The notes: generated from the sequence alone by a model not told the origin. 64,000 bases of DNA from JAGHBT01 sp035311885 (GCA_964554125.1 CAZKNG010000002.1:1-64000), one strand, 5' to 3'. Numbered from the stretch's first letter, positions 45,009-54,760 are shown. Numbers and translations are program-made.

Positions 45009-45336
45009 ACTTTTTTAAAACGCATTTATTATGCCGGATAACAGAATATATAGGATAAAATGATTATAGAAATTAACTGAACTCTCAAAATTCAAATAAT
45101 TACATATAGTTATGGGAATAGATTATACGGTATTTGTGTGATCTTAAGGGTTGCCATTTGAAAAAACTGACAAGAGAAGTGACCGGTAAAACGCCACTAA
45201 TCCACAGTATTATTGCAGGATTATATAATATATACAAATATAAAGATAGACAACAATCTATAATTATATAATTAAACTATAGTTTATATAATTTTATAAA
45301 ATCAAGATTATAATATCTGTTATATATTTTTGGGTT
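45009..45336. other. Gene-free AT-rich stretch
   Basis: Between the palindrome at 44988 and the end of the phosphatase gene I find no supported gene. The sequence is strongly AT-rich with several short A/T inverted repeats (for example around 45270-45300) that may help end the minus-strand phosphatase transcript, but no GC-rich terminator is visible. Confidence 0.5.
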
Positions 45337-47802
45337 TTAATCCTTTTTTAAAATTATTACCGTAGTGTCGTCCTTTATTTTTTTATTGCCAAAATCTTCC
45401 AGGCTGTCGAATAATTTATCAATCAGTCTATCTGGGCTAAGCTCGTAATTTTCAACCAGGAAACCGAGAAATCTCTCGCAGCCGAAATAATTTCCTTCAT
45501 CATCCTCCTGATCGATGACTCCATCTGTAAACGCTGTAAGTAGATCACCACTTTGTAATTTGACCGCCCCTTCAAGATAGGGGGCATCTTTTTCAATCCC
45601 GAGAACAAGGCCCCCTCTTTTCAATCTTTCGATCTTGCCGTTTCTTTTTATAATTACCGGAGGTTCGGCTCCAGCGTTTGTATAATTCACTATACCTGTT
45701 TGCTCATCGTATAGAGCATAGAATAAAGTGGCATGGCGAATACTGTCGCTTTTTTCAAATAGGCTGTTATTCAAGTAGTAAACTACATCAGCACATCTGC
45801 GTTTCAACTGAGTCTGAGCGCTCAGTGAAGCCTGAATCGTAGACATGAGGAAAGCGGCGGGTATTCCCTTACCGGCGACATCTGATACCGCCAGCCCTGT
45901 TATGCCCGCCCCCAGATCGAAGAAATCGTAGAAATCTCCTCCAACCTGCTTGCTTGTTCTGATTTTAGCCGCGATTTGTGCCCCCTGCAGGGTAGGGGGT
46001 GAGTCGGGTAGAAGTTTCTTCTGGATTCCACTGGCTATCCTGATTTCGTTCTCGAGTTCTTCTTTCTCTAAGTTGATCCGAGATAATTCCAGATTTCTCA
46101 GTGAAGCAGCAGTCCTCTCTCCAAGAAAATTCAGCAGTTCCGAATCCTCACTCGTATATATACCTCCCGATTTCTTGGGACCCGCTATAATAAAACCCTT
46201 CAAAACAGCATCTACTGATATTGCTACAATAGTGGAATTTTTGTTTATATTGACAAATTCACGCGAGATTCTGTCGAACTTATACTTAACCCACATAGAG
46301 TCAAAATATTCAAGCATTAGAGGGGATTTCTTTTTTTCGGTCTCACGGAGCAACTCAATTTTCTTGGGCAGTTTTTTTACTGCAATTTCTTTATCCTCAG
46401 GATATATATAGCTGAGCTCAAAATTAAAGTCATCTCTTGATAAGAATACCTGGACACTTTCAGGCTTAAAGATAGTTACTATCTCTTTTGTAACACAACT
46501 TATAATCCCTTCCGTGCTTTTATGGGAACGGATATTATGTGAAAATTCCATAAGGGATCTCTTTAAATATCCGCGTTCCTGGTAGGAATACCTGTCAAAT
46601 ATGCTGAAAACCATGGATCTTGCGGGAACGAACAGAACGGCGAAAAAGATTATAGCGATTGCTGAAAAATAGTACTGATTTAAATCAAGAAGCTGAGCGG
46701 TGTTACTTTTCGATATTTGATTGATAACATAATAAAATGCTGTAAATAGCAGGGGAATTACGAGATATACAATTACTCTCTTTAAAGCCAATCTCAAGTT
46801 AAAGGCGTCCTGTTTTAGAATCGCCCAACTAAAAGTTATTGAAATAAACGACAGTGAAATCCAGGAGAGATACAGATAATTGTGAGAGACAGAAATTGGT
46901 TTGATATGCATAATAAAAAGCATCAAAGCCATTGGAAGTATTCCCGTAGCAATACCGAAAATCACTATCCGGAATTTTGTTTTGAGTGCTTTTGTGGAAG
47001 CCCTGTAGGACCGGATAAATATTACGGGGATTAATATCGCGTAGAACATCCAGTATAAAGATATAATAGTTTCATGAACATGAATAACAGACCTGCTGAC
47101 TGTGGAATTATAGTTAGCCAGAGAGAGAATAAAACTTATAGCGTATATTATAGTAGGAGGGTAGTAGAGGTATTTCTCAGCTTTGTAACGTGTGCTTCCC
47201 GTTTCAATTACACGTCCCGGGAACATGAGGAAGAAATGGAGAAAAAAGGCCGGCATAAAAATAAACAGAAGGTCATATATCAACTCTCCGCCGATATTAA
47301 GAATATCTAACGATACAATCGGTCTGTCCGTAAAAATAAAGGCCATCACAAGGCAATTCATCGAGAAAAGAATCCCCATAATATCACTGCGTTTTTGAAT
47401 AACCACAAAACCCGCCGTAATGAAGCTCAACGCGGAGATAATAAGCCCGAATCTTTTAAGTTTCTTTTCGATCGGTTGTTTTTCAACTCTTACTTTGATA
47501 TCTATAAGTTCACCGTTTCGTTTAACTGTAAAAATAAAGGGGGTCAGGTTAGTATTTCTGAAAATCAGGTATTTATAGTGATTCATATTATTAACCCTGA
47601 TACCGTTAACAGCTACGATTAGATCGCCTATTTTAATGGATGAGTTAAAGTTAGGCCCATCTTCTTCAACTTCTATTATTTTGAGGTTATGGTCTTTGAT
47701 TCCGAGGAAAGGGGATTCTAAGAAATCTTCCAGTCCAAAATACCCAAGTATGATGATCAGCAATGCAGCAGCGATTATACCGCTTCTTATAAATCTGATC
47801 AT
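45337..47802 (-). CDS. PDZ, multi-TM, GAF and PP2C (RsbU/SpoIIE-type) phosphatase
   Basis: Membrane-bound serine phosphatase of 821 residues. An N-terminal membrane segment is followed by a PDZ-like domain facing outward (about residues 35-110, VEEDGPNFNSSIKIGDLIVAVNGIRV), then seven or so transmembrane helices (about 115-400), a GAF-like domain (about 420-570) and a PP2C-type phosphatase domain (about 590-820). The phosphatase motifs are GGDFYDFF, SDVAGKGIPAAFLM, DGVIDQ and DDTTVIIL, so the metal-binding aspartates are present. Such proteins usually dephosphorylate an anti-anti-sigma factor, but none is encoded nearby. AAGGAG precedes the ATG. It is divergent from the YfgM-like gene. Confidence 0.85.
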   Translation of the reverse strand: MIRFIRSGIIAAALLIIILGYFGLEDFLESPFLGIKDHNLKIIEVEEDGPNFNSSIKIGDLIVAVNGIRVNNMNHYKYLIFRNTNLTPFIFTVKRNGELIDIKVRVEKQPIEKKLKRFGLIISALSFITAGFVVIQKRSDIMGILFSMNCLVMAFIFTDRPIVSLDILNIGGELIYDLLFIFMPAFFLHFFLMFPGRVIETGSTRYKAEKYLYYPPTIIYAISFILSLANYNSTVSRSVIHVHETIISLYWMFYAILIPVIFIRSYRASTKALKTKFRIVIFGIATGILPMALMLFIMHIKPISVSHNYLYLSWISLSFISITFSWAILKQDAFNLRLALKRVIVYLVIPLLFTAFYYVINQISKSNTAQLLDLNQYYFSAIAIIFFAVLFVPARSMVFSIFDRYSYQERGYLKRSLMEFSHNIRSHKSTEGIISCVTKEIVTIFKPESVQVFLSRDDFNFELSYIYPEDKEIAVKKLPKKIELLRETEKKKSPLMLEYFDSMWVKYKFDRISREFVNINKNSTIVAISVDAVLKGFIIAGPKKSGGIYTSEDSELLNFLGERTAASLRNLELSRINLEKEELENEIRIASGIQKKLLPDSPPTLQGAQIAAKIRTSKQVGGDFYDFFDLGAGITGLAVSDVAGKGIPAAFLMSTIQASLSAQTQLKRRCADVVYYLNNSLFEKSDSIRHATLFYALYDEQTGIVNYTNAGAEPPVIIKRNGKIERLKRGGLVLGIEKDAPYLEGAVKLQSGDLLTAFTDGVIDQEDDEGNYFGCERFLGFLVENYELSPDRLIDKLFDSLEDFGNKKIKDDTTVIILKKD

Positions 47803-47858
47803 TTTTTCTCCTTATATAGTTGTTTTTAAGCTTCTCATAACAAAAACTGAATGTCAAT

Positions 47859-47883
47859 AAGTTATTAATTCCATTAATAACTT
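47859..47883. promoter_or_regulatory. Operator-like palindrome between divergent genes
   Basis: Perfect 11-base inverted repeat (AAGTTATTAAT, 3-base TCC spacer, ATTAATAACTT) in the 133-base divergent region. On the minus strand it abuts TTGACA (complement of 47852-47857), a -35-like box for the phosphatase gene. It is a good candidate regulator site for either or both genes. Confidence 0.5.
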
Positions 47884-47935
47884 GTAAAATCAGGTATAAA
47901 TATATATTTTAATTAAATAAAGGGAGGTAGCTGAA

Positions 47936-48598
47936 TTGAGAAAAAGAATGACCAGGAAAGAGATAAGAGAAGACGCGTTTGTCGCCTTCTTTGTTAAAGT
48001 CCACGAATACATAAAAACCCACCAGAATTACCTGTTTACCGCTCTAATTGTCGTTATTATAATCGTTTCAGGTATTGTGTGGTATTCCAACCACCTGGAA
48101 TATTCCGAGATCCAAAGTTTAAACAGATTCTCAGAGGGACTCACCCTTTACAGACAGGGCGAGACATCTTCAGCTGAAGATATTTTTAAATCTGTTAGAA
48201 ATGCCTACGGAGATAGTAAACATGGTATATTCGCAAGGTATTTTGCCGGTAAATGCGCCCTTGCTGAAGGCAGAAACACCGACGCCATAGATTATTTTAA
48301 TGATTATCTGAATAACTGCAATGAATACCCGTTCTATAGAGAACCGTCTAAGATAGCTATAGCTGTAGCCTATGAGAACGACCGTGATTTTGAAAAAGCC
48401 GCTGAAATATATGTTGAACTCGCTTTAAAAGAATCTTCAACAGAAAATGATGGAAGTTTTCTTGAGAAAGCAGCTGAATTATATAAACTTGCCGGAAAGA
48501 AGGGAAAGGCTGTCGAGTTATTGGAACAGGCTCGAGAGTTTAAAGAAGGTCTTGCCAAGAGAGAAATACAACTTAAAATAGATATCCTGCGGGGATAG
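47936..48598 (+). CDS. YfgM-like TPR membrane protein, TTG start
   Basis: Single-pass protein of 220 residues: a short basic cytoplasmic N-terminus, one transmembrane helix (about residues 36-56, LFTALIVVIIIVSGIVWY) and a periplasmic TPR domain (TPR_21-like, IQSLNRFSEGLTLYRQGETSSAEDIF onward). YfgM proteins assist the SecYEG translocon and periplasmic chaperones. The start is a TTG at 47936, with GGGAGG 8 bases upstream; an ATG 12 bases downstream (47948) has no comparable site. It is transcribed alone, divergent from the phosphatase and convergent with leuS. Confidence 0.72.
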   Translation: MRKRMTRKEIREDAFVAFFVKVHEYIKTHQNYLFTALIVVIIIVSGIVWYSNHLEYSEIQSLNRFSEGLTLYRQGETSSAEDIFKSVRNAYGDSKHGIFARYFAGKCALAEGRNTDAIDYFNDYLNNCNEYPFYREPSKIAIAVAYENDRDFEKAAEIYVELALKESSTENDGSFLEKAAELYKLAGKKGKAVELLEQAREFKEGLAKREIQLKIDILRG

Positions 48599-48732
48599 AG
48601 AGTATAGGCAAAAGTACTTCAAGCCGGTATGAAGATGATCACATAATGTCGTATAATATATATTATGTTAACCATGCAGATTCAGCTTTTTGTTCTTAAC
48701 CTTATAAACACTCTTAAGTTATTGTTTTATCG

Positions 48733-51243
48733 TTATGATACTACGATATTTACTAACTTATTGGGGACCACTATAATTTTTCTGATTTCACCTGAATCTG
48801 TATACTTTTTAATTCTTTCATTCTCAAGCGCTATTCTTTTAAGTTTTTCATCATCGCTTTCTGAAGCAACGTCGACTCTTGCTCTTACTTTCCCGTTGAC
48901 CTGAATTATAAGTGTAAAAGTTTCTTCTTCCATGTAACGTTCATCTTCAACGGGCAATTTTTCCTTGAAAACTGTGGATCTATATCCGCAGAGTTCCCTT
49001 AATTCCTCGCATAGATGAGGCGCAATCGGAGCAAGAAGTATCAAAAGATTGTTGAAAGTATGCCTGAATAAAGATACGGAAGCCATGTCATTTGAAGATA
49101 ATCCCGGATCAGTATCGATAAAATTATAAATTTCATTCGTGAGCTCCATAAGAGCGCTTATCGCGGTATTAAAATGGAAATTTCCGCTTAAAACATCCCT
49201 TTTAACTTTGAATATTGTTTGCTGTAACTTCCTGTAAAGTCCTAGCTGGGTGTCCGACATAGATTTAGGGTCGGGAATAGCCGCTTCATTTCCTTCAGCA
49301 GCAAAATCTTTGAAAATTTCTTCATTATTAGAATATATACGCCATACCCTATTTACAAACCGCCATGCGCCTTCAACCGCACGCTGATTCCATTCTGCAT
49401 CCTTCTCCGGAGGACCGATAAATAGAGTGTATATCCTGACTGTGTCCGCTCCGTATTTCTCAATCAGTTCGTTCGGACTTATTACATTACCTGCGCTTTT
49501 TGACATTTTCGAGCCGTTTCTCGTTATCATACCTTGCGTAAAAAGGTTTTTGAAAGGTTCCTCAAAACCAACAAACCCTTTATCGTAGAGAAACTTTACT
49601 ATGAATCTGGAATACAGAAGATGTAGTATAGCGTGTTCAACTCCACCTATATATTGATCAACAGGTAACCACCTGTCTGCAATCTCTCTGTCGAATGGTC
49701 TTTCGGAATCATCTGGCGATAAATATCTCAAAAAATACCAACTTGAATCAACGAAGGTGTCCATTGTGTCGGTATCCCTTTTCGCGGGACCTCCACAGAC
49801 GGGACACTTTGTGTTAACAAATATTTCAGAAGTAGATAATGGGCTTTTACCATCTCCCCTTGGTGTAAAATCAACATTTTCTGGCAGATGGACCGGAAGA
49901 TCATCTTCAGGCACCGGATTGATTCCGCATTTGTCGCAATACACTATTGGAATCGGAGCCCCCCAGTATCTCTGTCTCGAAATAAGCCAGTCTCTCAGCC
50001 TGTAATGTGTACTCCTCTTGGCGAAACCCTGCTTCTCGAGAGAATCGGTAATTACTTCCATTGCTTCTAAATTTGAAAGTCCGTCATATTTATCTGAATT
50101 CAGCAGCGATCCGTTGCCGATATAAGCTTCCGTCAATTCCTGGGGATCGGAGCCTTCCGGTTTGATCACTTGAATAACCGGTATATTGAGCTTTGCATCG
50201 CGTGCGAATTCAAAATCCCGCTGATCATGGGCCGGCACGCCCATAACAACTCCTGTGCCATAATCCATAAGAACATACCCGGCAAGATAAACAGGAACCT
50301 TATCTGATGTAGCTGGATTTACTGCGTAACAACCTGTAAAAAATCCTTCCCTCCCGCTTTCAGATCTGTCCTGCATCTTCAATTTTTTAATACGGTTTAT
50401 ATATTCGATCCCGTCTTCTCTTCCGCCAATTTCAAGCAGTTTTTCCGCCATAGGATGATCGGCAGCCATAACTATAAAAGTTACGCCGAAGATCGTATCC
50501 ACTCTGGTAGTAAAACAGGGAAGGATTACATCAGATTTTTCAAGCTTGAAACTGATCTCAATACCCTCACTTTTGCCAATCCAGTTCTTCTGCATTGTAC
50601 GTACCCGCTTAGGCCAGTTATCAAGCTTTGAAAGATCATCAAGCAACAGGTCGGCATATTCAGTTATTTTAAAGAACCACTGTTTTAAATTCCTTGATTT
50701 GACAGAAGAACCGCATCTTTCACATTCACCATTAACAACCTGTTCATTTGCGAGTACGGTTTTACAGGATGGACACCAGTTGACAGACGCTTCTTTTCGG
50801 TATGCTAATCCAGATTTATATAATTGAACAAATAACCATTGAGTCCACTTGTAATATTCAGGATCGCATGATGCTAATTCTTTAGACCAGTCATAAATAA
50901 CCCCCCACCTGCGGAATTGATTCTTCATCTCTTTAATATTTTTATTTGTCCATTCGGAGGGGTTTATCTTGTTTTTTATCGCGGCATTCTCCGCCGGCAG
51001 GCCAAATGAATCCCATCCCATTGGAGCAAGTACATTGAATCCATCCATCATCTTTATTCTGGCGAGAGCATCTCCTATAATATAATTTCTTCCATGACCA
51101 ACATGAAGGTTTCCGGAAGGATACGGGAACATCATCAGGCAGTAGTATTCATTACCCTGTAATTGGAGGTCACAGGTAAAAACCTTATTCCACCTCTTTT
51201 GCCACTTTGGTTCTACTTCTTTGAAATTAAATATATCTTTCAA
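48733..51243 (-). CDS. leuS: Leucyl-tRNA synthetase
   Basis: Class I synthetase charging tRNA-Leu. The HIGH-type motif is GNLHVGHGRNY and KMSKS is in NGSKMSKSAGN; the CP1 editing domain lies between them with the conserved T-rich FTTRVDTIFGVTF and YGTGVVMGVPAHDQRDFEFA segments. Two CxxC pairs (WCPSCK and CERCG; also CDKCG and CPVCGG) suggest zinc-binding modules. The C-terminal anticodon and tail domains are complete at 836 residues. It is the last gene of a minus-strand run that begins at the sugar transferase. In E. coli, leuS is followed by lptE and holA; here the same three genes are neighbours but in another order. Confidence 0.97.
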   Translation of the reverse strand: MKDIFNFKEVEPKWQKRWNKVFTCDLQLQGNEYYCLMMFPYPSGNLHVGHGRNYIIGDALARIKMMDGFNVLAPMGWDSFGLPAENAAIKNKINPSEWTNKNIKEMKNQFRRWGVIYDWSKELASCDPEYYKWTQWLFVQLYKSGLAYRKEASVNWCPSCKTVLANEQVVNGECERCGSSVKSRNLKQWFFKITEYADLLLDDLSKLDNWPKRVRTMQKNWIGKSEGIEISFKLEKSDVILPCFTTRVDTIFGVTFIVMAADHPMAEKLLEIGGREDGIEYINRIKKLKMQDRSESGREGFFTGCYAVNPATSDKVPVYLAGYVLMDYGTGVVMGVPAHDQRDFEFARDAKLNIPVIQVIKPEGSDPQELTEAYIGNGSLLNSDKYDGLSNLEAMEVITDSLEKQGFAKRSTHYRLRDWLISRQRYWGAPIPIVYCDKCGINPVPEDDLPVHLPENVDFTPRGDGKSPLSTSEIFVNTKCPVCGGPAKRDTDTMDTFVDSSWYFLRYLSPDDSERPFDREIADRWLPVDQYIGGVEHAILHLLYSRFIVKFLYDKGFVGFEEPFKNLFTQGMITRNGSKMSKSAGNVISPNELIEKYGADTVRIYTLFIGPPEKDAEWNQRAVEGAWRFVNRVWRIYSNNEEIFKDFAAEGNEAAIPDPKSMSDTQLGLYRKLQQTIFKVKRDVLSGNFHFNTAISALMELTNEIYNFIDTDPGLSSNDMASVSLFRHTFNNLLILLAPIAPHLCEELRELCGYRSTVFKEKLPVEDERYMEEETFTLIIQVNGKVRARVDVASESDDEKLKRIALENERIKKYTDSGEIRKIIVVPNKLVNIVVS

Positions 51244-51373
51244 TGCCTTACTTCCTACTTTTTATACTTACCGGTAATTTTTGAGTATCTTAACGATCCA
51301 TTTGGATTTGTATTATCAACATAGATAAAATACTGACGGGTTTTCAATAACGCAAGATATGATATAATACTTT

Positions 51374-51709
51374 TTAAACCAATTTGACAAGTTTCCTTAA
51401 TTTTTCCTCAACAAGCTCCTTAGATATTGAACCTGTTATCCTGTCTATCAGTTTCCCATCTTCGAAAAACATTAAAAGAGGTATATTCCTTACTTCATAT
51501 TTCTTAGTCGTCTCACTATTACCATTTACATTAATTTTACAGAACGATATTGCGCCTTCGTATCTTTCCGCCATATCTTCTATTATCTTTTCAAGCTGCT
51601 TGCACGGGACACACCATGGAGCCCAGAAATCGACTACCACCGGTTGTCCTGATTCTTTGATTACACTATTAAAGTTGCCGTCTCCAATCTCTTTTATCTT
51701 ACTACTCAT
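51374..51709 (-). CDS. trxA: Thioredoxin with WCVPC active site
   Basis: Thioredoxin-fold protein of 111 residues for thiol-disulfide exchange in the cytoplasm (no signal peptide). VVVDFWAPWCVPCKQLEKIIEDMAERYEG contains the redox motif CVPC, differing from the usual CGPC at the second position, which in the family shifts redox potential. The cis-proline segment is VRNIPLLMFFEDGKLIDRITG. It sits between holA and leuS on the same strand, 43 bases after holA. Several thioredoxin paralogues are likely in the genome, so it need not be the main one. Confidence 0.9.
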   Translation of the reverse strand: MSSKIKEIGDGNFNSVIKESGQPVVVDFWAPWCVPCKQLEKIIEDMAERYEGAISFCKINVNGNSETTKKYEVRNIPLLMFFEDGKLIDRITGSISKELVEEKLRKLVKLV

Positions 51710-51752
51710 TTATCTGTTTTTCCCTTCTTCCGTCTATAAAAAAACGATTTCC

Positions 51753-52796
51753 CTAGCTAACCCGTAATCTCTCTAAACTACTGTCTGCTTCATACACTTC
51801 GTTCTCAAAAGAATGTAAAAAACAGCTTATAATTATCAGGCTTTGAGGCAGAGAGCTTCTTTTAATCTTCAGATCCGCCATACGCAAATTCTCAAGCCAT
51901 AAAATTATTTCCTTTTTGGTAAAGGAATTCGCCTGTTTTCTTCTTTTAGCATACCAGTAGCCACCGGATTTGTAACCATATTTTATCTTCAACAGTGTGA
52001 TAAAGTTTCTAATTAGATTATATACTATCACTGAAGGTCTCTCAGCGCCAGAATTAATAATCTTAAATAATATCTCAAGTATTTCAGATTCTCTTTGCGG
52101 CCCGAGTCTGTCAATTAAATCATATATACCGTTAAATCTATAATTTCCAATAACCTGCCTGAGGTCTTCTATGTCGACTTTTCTATCCTCATAGACAACG
52201 GCAAGCTTATCAAGTTCATTCTTGAGATCATAAATATTCTCCCCTATTCTTTCAACAAGAGTTTTACTCGCTTCACTGCTTATTTTCACACCCATAGTTT
52301 TTGCTTTCTGAATAATCCAGCGCCTTAGATCCCCTTCGTTGAGTTTCCTGAATCTAATAACGTCCCCGTTCTTTTTAACTGCTTCTTCAAGTTTATTAAA
52401 GCCTCTGGGTGGTTTAATTCTTCTTCCCGTTTGATCATGTGTATTATATACAATCACAACAATGCTGCTTTCAACAGGATCCTCACAGTATTGGGCTAGT
52501 TTTTTGCAGCTTCCGCGCATCTTTTCCAATTCTCTTAGAACTAGAACCTTTTTCCCCCCCATAAAAGGAAAAGAATTGGCTGCTGATATAAATTCTTCGA
52601 TATCAACATCTCGTCCATATGCAACACTCAGGTTAAACGCGTTCATACCATCTCCGCCCTGGACTGAAGAGGCAATCTTTCTTTCAAATTGTTCCATAAT
52701 GAATTTTTCTCTTCCCTTTAGCAGGTAGAGATTGGATTTCTCTTTTTTGTCTAAACTTGAGAAGATTTTCTTATATCCACTAAGAATTGAAGCCAT
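51753..52796 (-). CDS. holA: DNA polymerase III delta subunit
   Basis: Clamp-loader subunit that opens the beta ring. The AAA+-like N-terminal region has the family pattern (LYLLKGREKFIMEQFER..., NSFPFMGGKKVLVLRELEKM) without a working P-loop, as expected for delta, followed by the clamp-binding and C-terminal collar domains (DLRQVIGNYRFNGIYDLIDRL, RPSVIVYNLIRNFITLLKIKYG). The frame extends to 52805 through TTG and GTG codons, but the ATG at 52796 follows the lptE stop by two bases with AGGA 10 bases upstream, so I use it. The lptE-holA order is conserved in Proteobacteria too. Confidence 0.85.
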   Translation of the reverse strand: MASILSGYKKIFSSLDKKEKSNLYLLKGREKFIMEQFERKIASSVQGGDGMNAFNLSVAYGRDVDIEEFISAANSFPFMGGKKVLVLRELEKMRGSCKKLAQYCEDPVESSIVVIVYNTHDQTGRRIKPPRGFNKLEEAVKKNGDVIRFRKLNEGDLRRWIIQKAKTMGVKISSEASKTLVERIGENIYDLKNELDKLAVVYEDRKVDIEDLRQVIGNYRFNGIYDLIDRLGPQRESEILEILFKIINSGAERPSVIVYNLIRNFITLLKIKYGYKSGGYWYAKRRKQANSFTKKEIILWLENLRMADLKIKRSSLPQSLIIISCFLHSFENEVYEADSSLERLRVS

Positions 52797-52798
52797 TA

Positions 52799-53323
52799 TC
52801 ACCAATCCTGAACTGTATTCGATAGAATTCCGTTTACTAAATCCGTATAGATATTGTCTAAGGCTTTTTCGTAATTCTGTTCTACAGTTCCGCTTGATTC
52901 AAGATAATAATCTCCATGCGATTTAATTATCTTGTTTTCCCATACATATTCATTTTTCTTCTGATTAAACAGAGAAACCCTTAATCCTATTATTAATCTG
53001 TATTGTTCCGCCTGGATGTTTTCAGTTGAGTTTTTGGAAAAAGTAAAGGGATCATTCCTGTATTCAACGATCTTCCCCTCCAGAATAGCATCGGCGTCCT
53101 GGTCGGAAACTACTTTCAGCGTATTATCTTCGATTAGTCCGTCAATAATCCTCTGTGTTATTTCTATCTCAATATTAGGCTCCGGTGTTTCATTATCTAA
53201 ATATGGAACACTGACATATTCGATATCACCTGCTGTTCTGCTGGTTGTACTGTAATATCCGCATGATGACAGAGAAACAAAGATTATGGCTGATGCAATT
53301 GTTATCGACCTTAGTGTTAACAT
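52799..53323 (-). CDS. lptE: LptE-like lipopolysaccharide-assembly lipoprotein
   Basis: Outer-membrane lipoprotein that plugs and assembles the LptD barrel. The signal peptide ends in a lipobox (SLSSCGYYS), and the family features follow: GYYSTTSRTAGDIEYVSVPYLDNETPEPNIEIEITQRIIDGLI and ADAILEGKIVEYRNDPFTF, then a long C-terminal helix region. At 174 residues it is a normal LptE. It lies between the response regulator and holA; the holA neighbourhood strongly supports the assignment. It shows that the cell builds an LPS-bearing outer membrane. Confidence 0.88.
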   Translation of the reverse strand: MLTLRSITIASAIIFVSLSSCGYYSTTSRTAGDIEYVSVPYLDNETPEPNIEIEITQRIIDGLIEDNTLKVVSDQDADAILEGKIVEYRNDPFTFSKNSTENIQAEQYRLIIGLRVSLFNQKKNEYVWENKIIKSHGDYYLESSGTVEQNYEKALDNIYTDLVNGILSNTVQDW

Positions 53324-53343
53324 TTACGTTCTACCTTCTGTTT

Positions 53344-54753
53344 TTATTGGGTAAAATCCAGATTTTTCAGTCTATAACGTAATTTATCTCGATTTAAACG
53401 AAGTAACTTTGACGCTCTGGACTGATTATTATCTGACTCTTCCATAGCTTTCCTGATCAAGTCCCTTTCTAATGATTTGATCAAATCTTCAAACGGGACG
53501 CCTTCTTCTGTGAAAGGTTTACTCAGAGCGGTTTCTATCTTATGCAGGATTTTATTTTTGCCATCTATCCTGGCAATATTATCTGTTATATTGCTCGGAA
53601 GGTGTTCAATCTTTAGAACCTCGTCGTCTTCCAGCAGCACGATCCTTTCTACAGCATTTTTAAGTTCTCTAATATTACCCGGCCATTTATATTGAATTAT
53701 TGCTTCAAAGGCTTCATCGCTAATATCCTTAAAATTCTTGTTAAACTGCTTGTTAAATCTATTTAAGAAGTGCTTTATAAAGTTATACAAATCTTCTTTT
53801 CTTTCTCGTAATGGAGGAATATTTATTGGGACCACCTTCAACCTGTAGTAGAGGTCTTTTCTGAACTCATTTTTCTCTACGGCTTCTTCAAGGTCTCTGT
53901 TTGTAGCTGAAATAATCCGTACATCAACACTAAGGTCTTTTGTCCCTCCTACTCTTCTGAATGTCATCTTCTCCAATACTCTTAGAAACTTAACCTGAAT
54001 TGTCTTACTCATTTCTCCTATCTCATCGAGAAAAAGTGTTCCGTTATTTGTTAACTCCAGCAGGCCTCTTTTTCTTTCTTTTGCGTCGGTAAATGCCCCC
54101 CTTTCATGTCCGAAAAGTTCGCTTTCGAGTAATTCTTCAGGTAGGGACGCGCAGTTTACTTCCATAAACGCCTTATCCCTTCTTTTGCTGAAATTATGAA
54201 TCATATTTGCGATTATTTCTTTTCCCGTTCCGCTCTCACCCTGAATCAGCACTGTTGTTGTTCCGCTGCCTGCTACTGTTTTTACTGTTTTGTATATCTT
54301 GTTCATTTTGTCACTGGTACTCGGCACATAGTTTTTACCAAAATCCAGGTCAACGCGTCTTCTGAGATTAATAAGCTCCCGGTTTATTCTTTGAGAATCA
54401 AGTCCCTTTTCAACAACGAAAAGCAACTGTTCCAGATTTACGGGTTTAGTTATGAAATCAAATGCTCCTCTCCGCATTGCTGAAACCGCTGTTTTAATAT
54501 CCCCGAAAGCTGTAAGCATAATAATAGTGATCTCCGGATAATCCTTCTTTATTTTTTCCAGCACTTCCATTCCATTAATATCGGGAAGCTTCAGGTCGAG
54601 AATAACCAGATCAGGAAGTTCTTTCTCAACAATCTGTAAAGCATCAGTGCCATTTGCCGCTGAGAAAGTCTCATATCCGTCATCTTTGAGGGTTTTTTCC
54701 AAAAACATCCTGATGGTATTTTCATCGTCAACTAGAAGAACCACAGGTTTCAC
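53344..54753 (-). CDS. NtrC-family sigma-54-dependent response regulator
   Basis: Transcription activator of 469 residues. An N-terminal receiver with phosphoacceptor D53 (DLVILDLKLPDINGMEVL) is followed by an AAA+ domain carrying Walker A GESGTGKE, the sigma-54-contact motif GAFTDA, and Walker B TLFLDEIGEM, and a C-terminal FIS-type helix-turn-helix (NNQSRASKLLRLNRDKLRYRL). Such proteins bind enhancer sites and remodel the sigma-54 closed complex. It is translated just after the histidine kinase (7 bases between them). A good sigma-54 promoter lies in front of the sugar transferase upstream, making that operon its most likely target. Confidence 0.93.
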   Translation of the reverse strand: MKPVVLLVDDENTIRMFLEKTLKDDGYETFSAANGTDALQIVEKELPDLVILDLKLPDINGMEVLEKIKKDYPEITIIMLTAFGDIKTAVSAMRRGAFDFITKPVNLEQLLFVVEKGLDSQRINRELINLRRRVDLDFGKNYVPSTSDKMNKIYKTVKTVAGSGTTTVLIQGESGTGKEIIANMIHNFSKRRDKAFMEVNCASLPEELLESELFGHERGAFTDAKERKRGLLELTNNGTLFLDEIGEMSKTIQVKFLRVLEKMTFRRVGGTKDLSVDVRIISATNRDLEEAVEKNEFRKDLYYRLKVVPINIPPLRERKEDLYNFIKHFLNRFNKQFNKNFKDISDEAFEAIIQYKWPGNIRELKNAVERIVLLEDDEVLKIEHLPSNITDNIARIDGKNKILHKIETALSKPFTEEGVPFEDLIKSLERDLIRKAMEESDNNQSRASKLLRLNRDKLRYRLKNLDFTQ

Positions 54754-54760
54754 TTTTCTA

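Noticed and set aside
45950..46411. 153-residue plus-strand frame
   Set aside because: Antisense to the phosphatase and GAF domains of the minus-strand gene, which have clear motifs.
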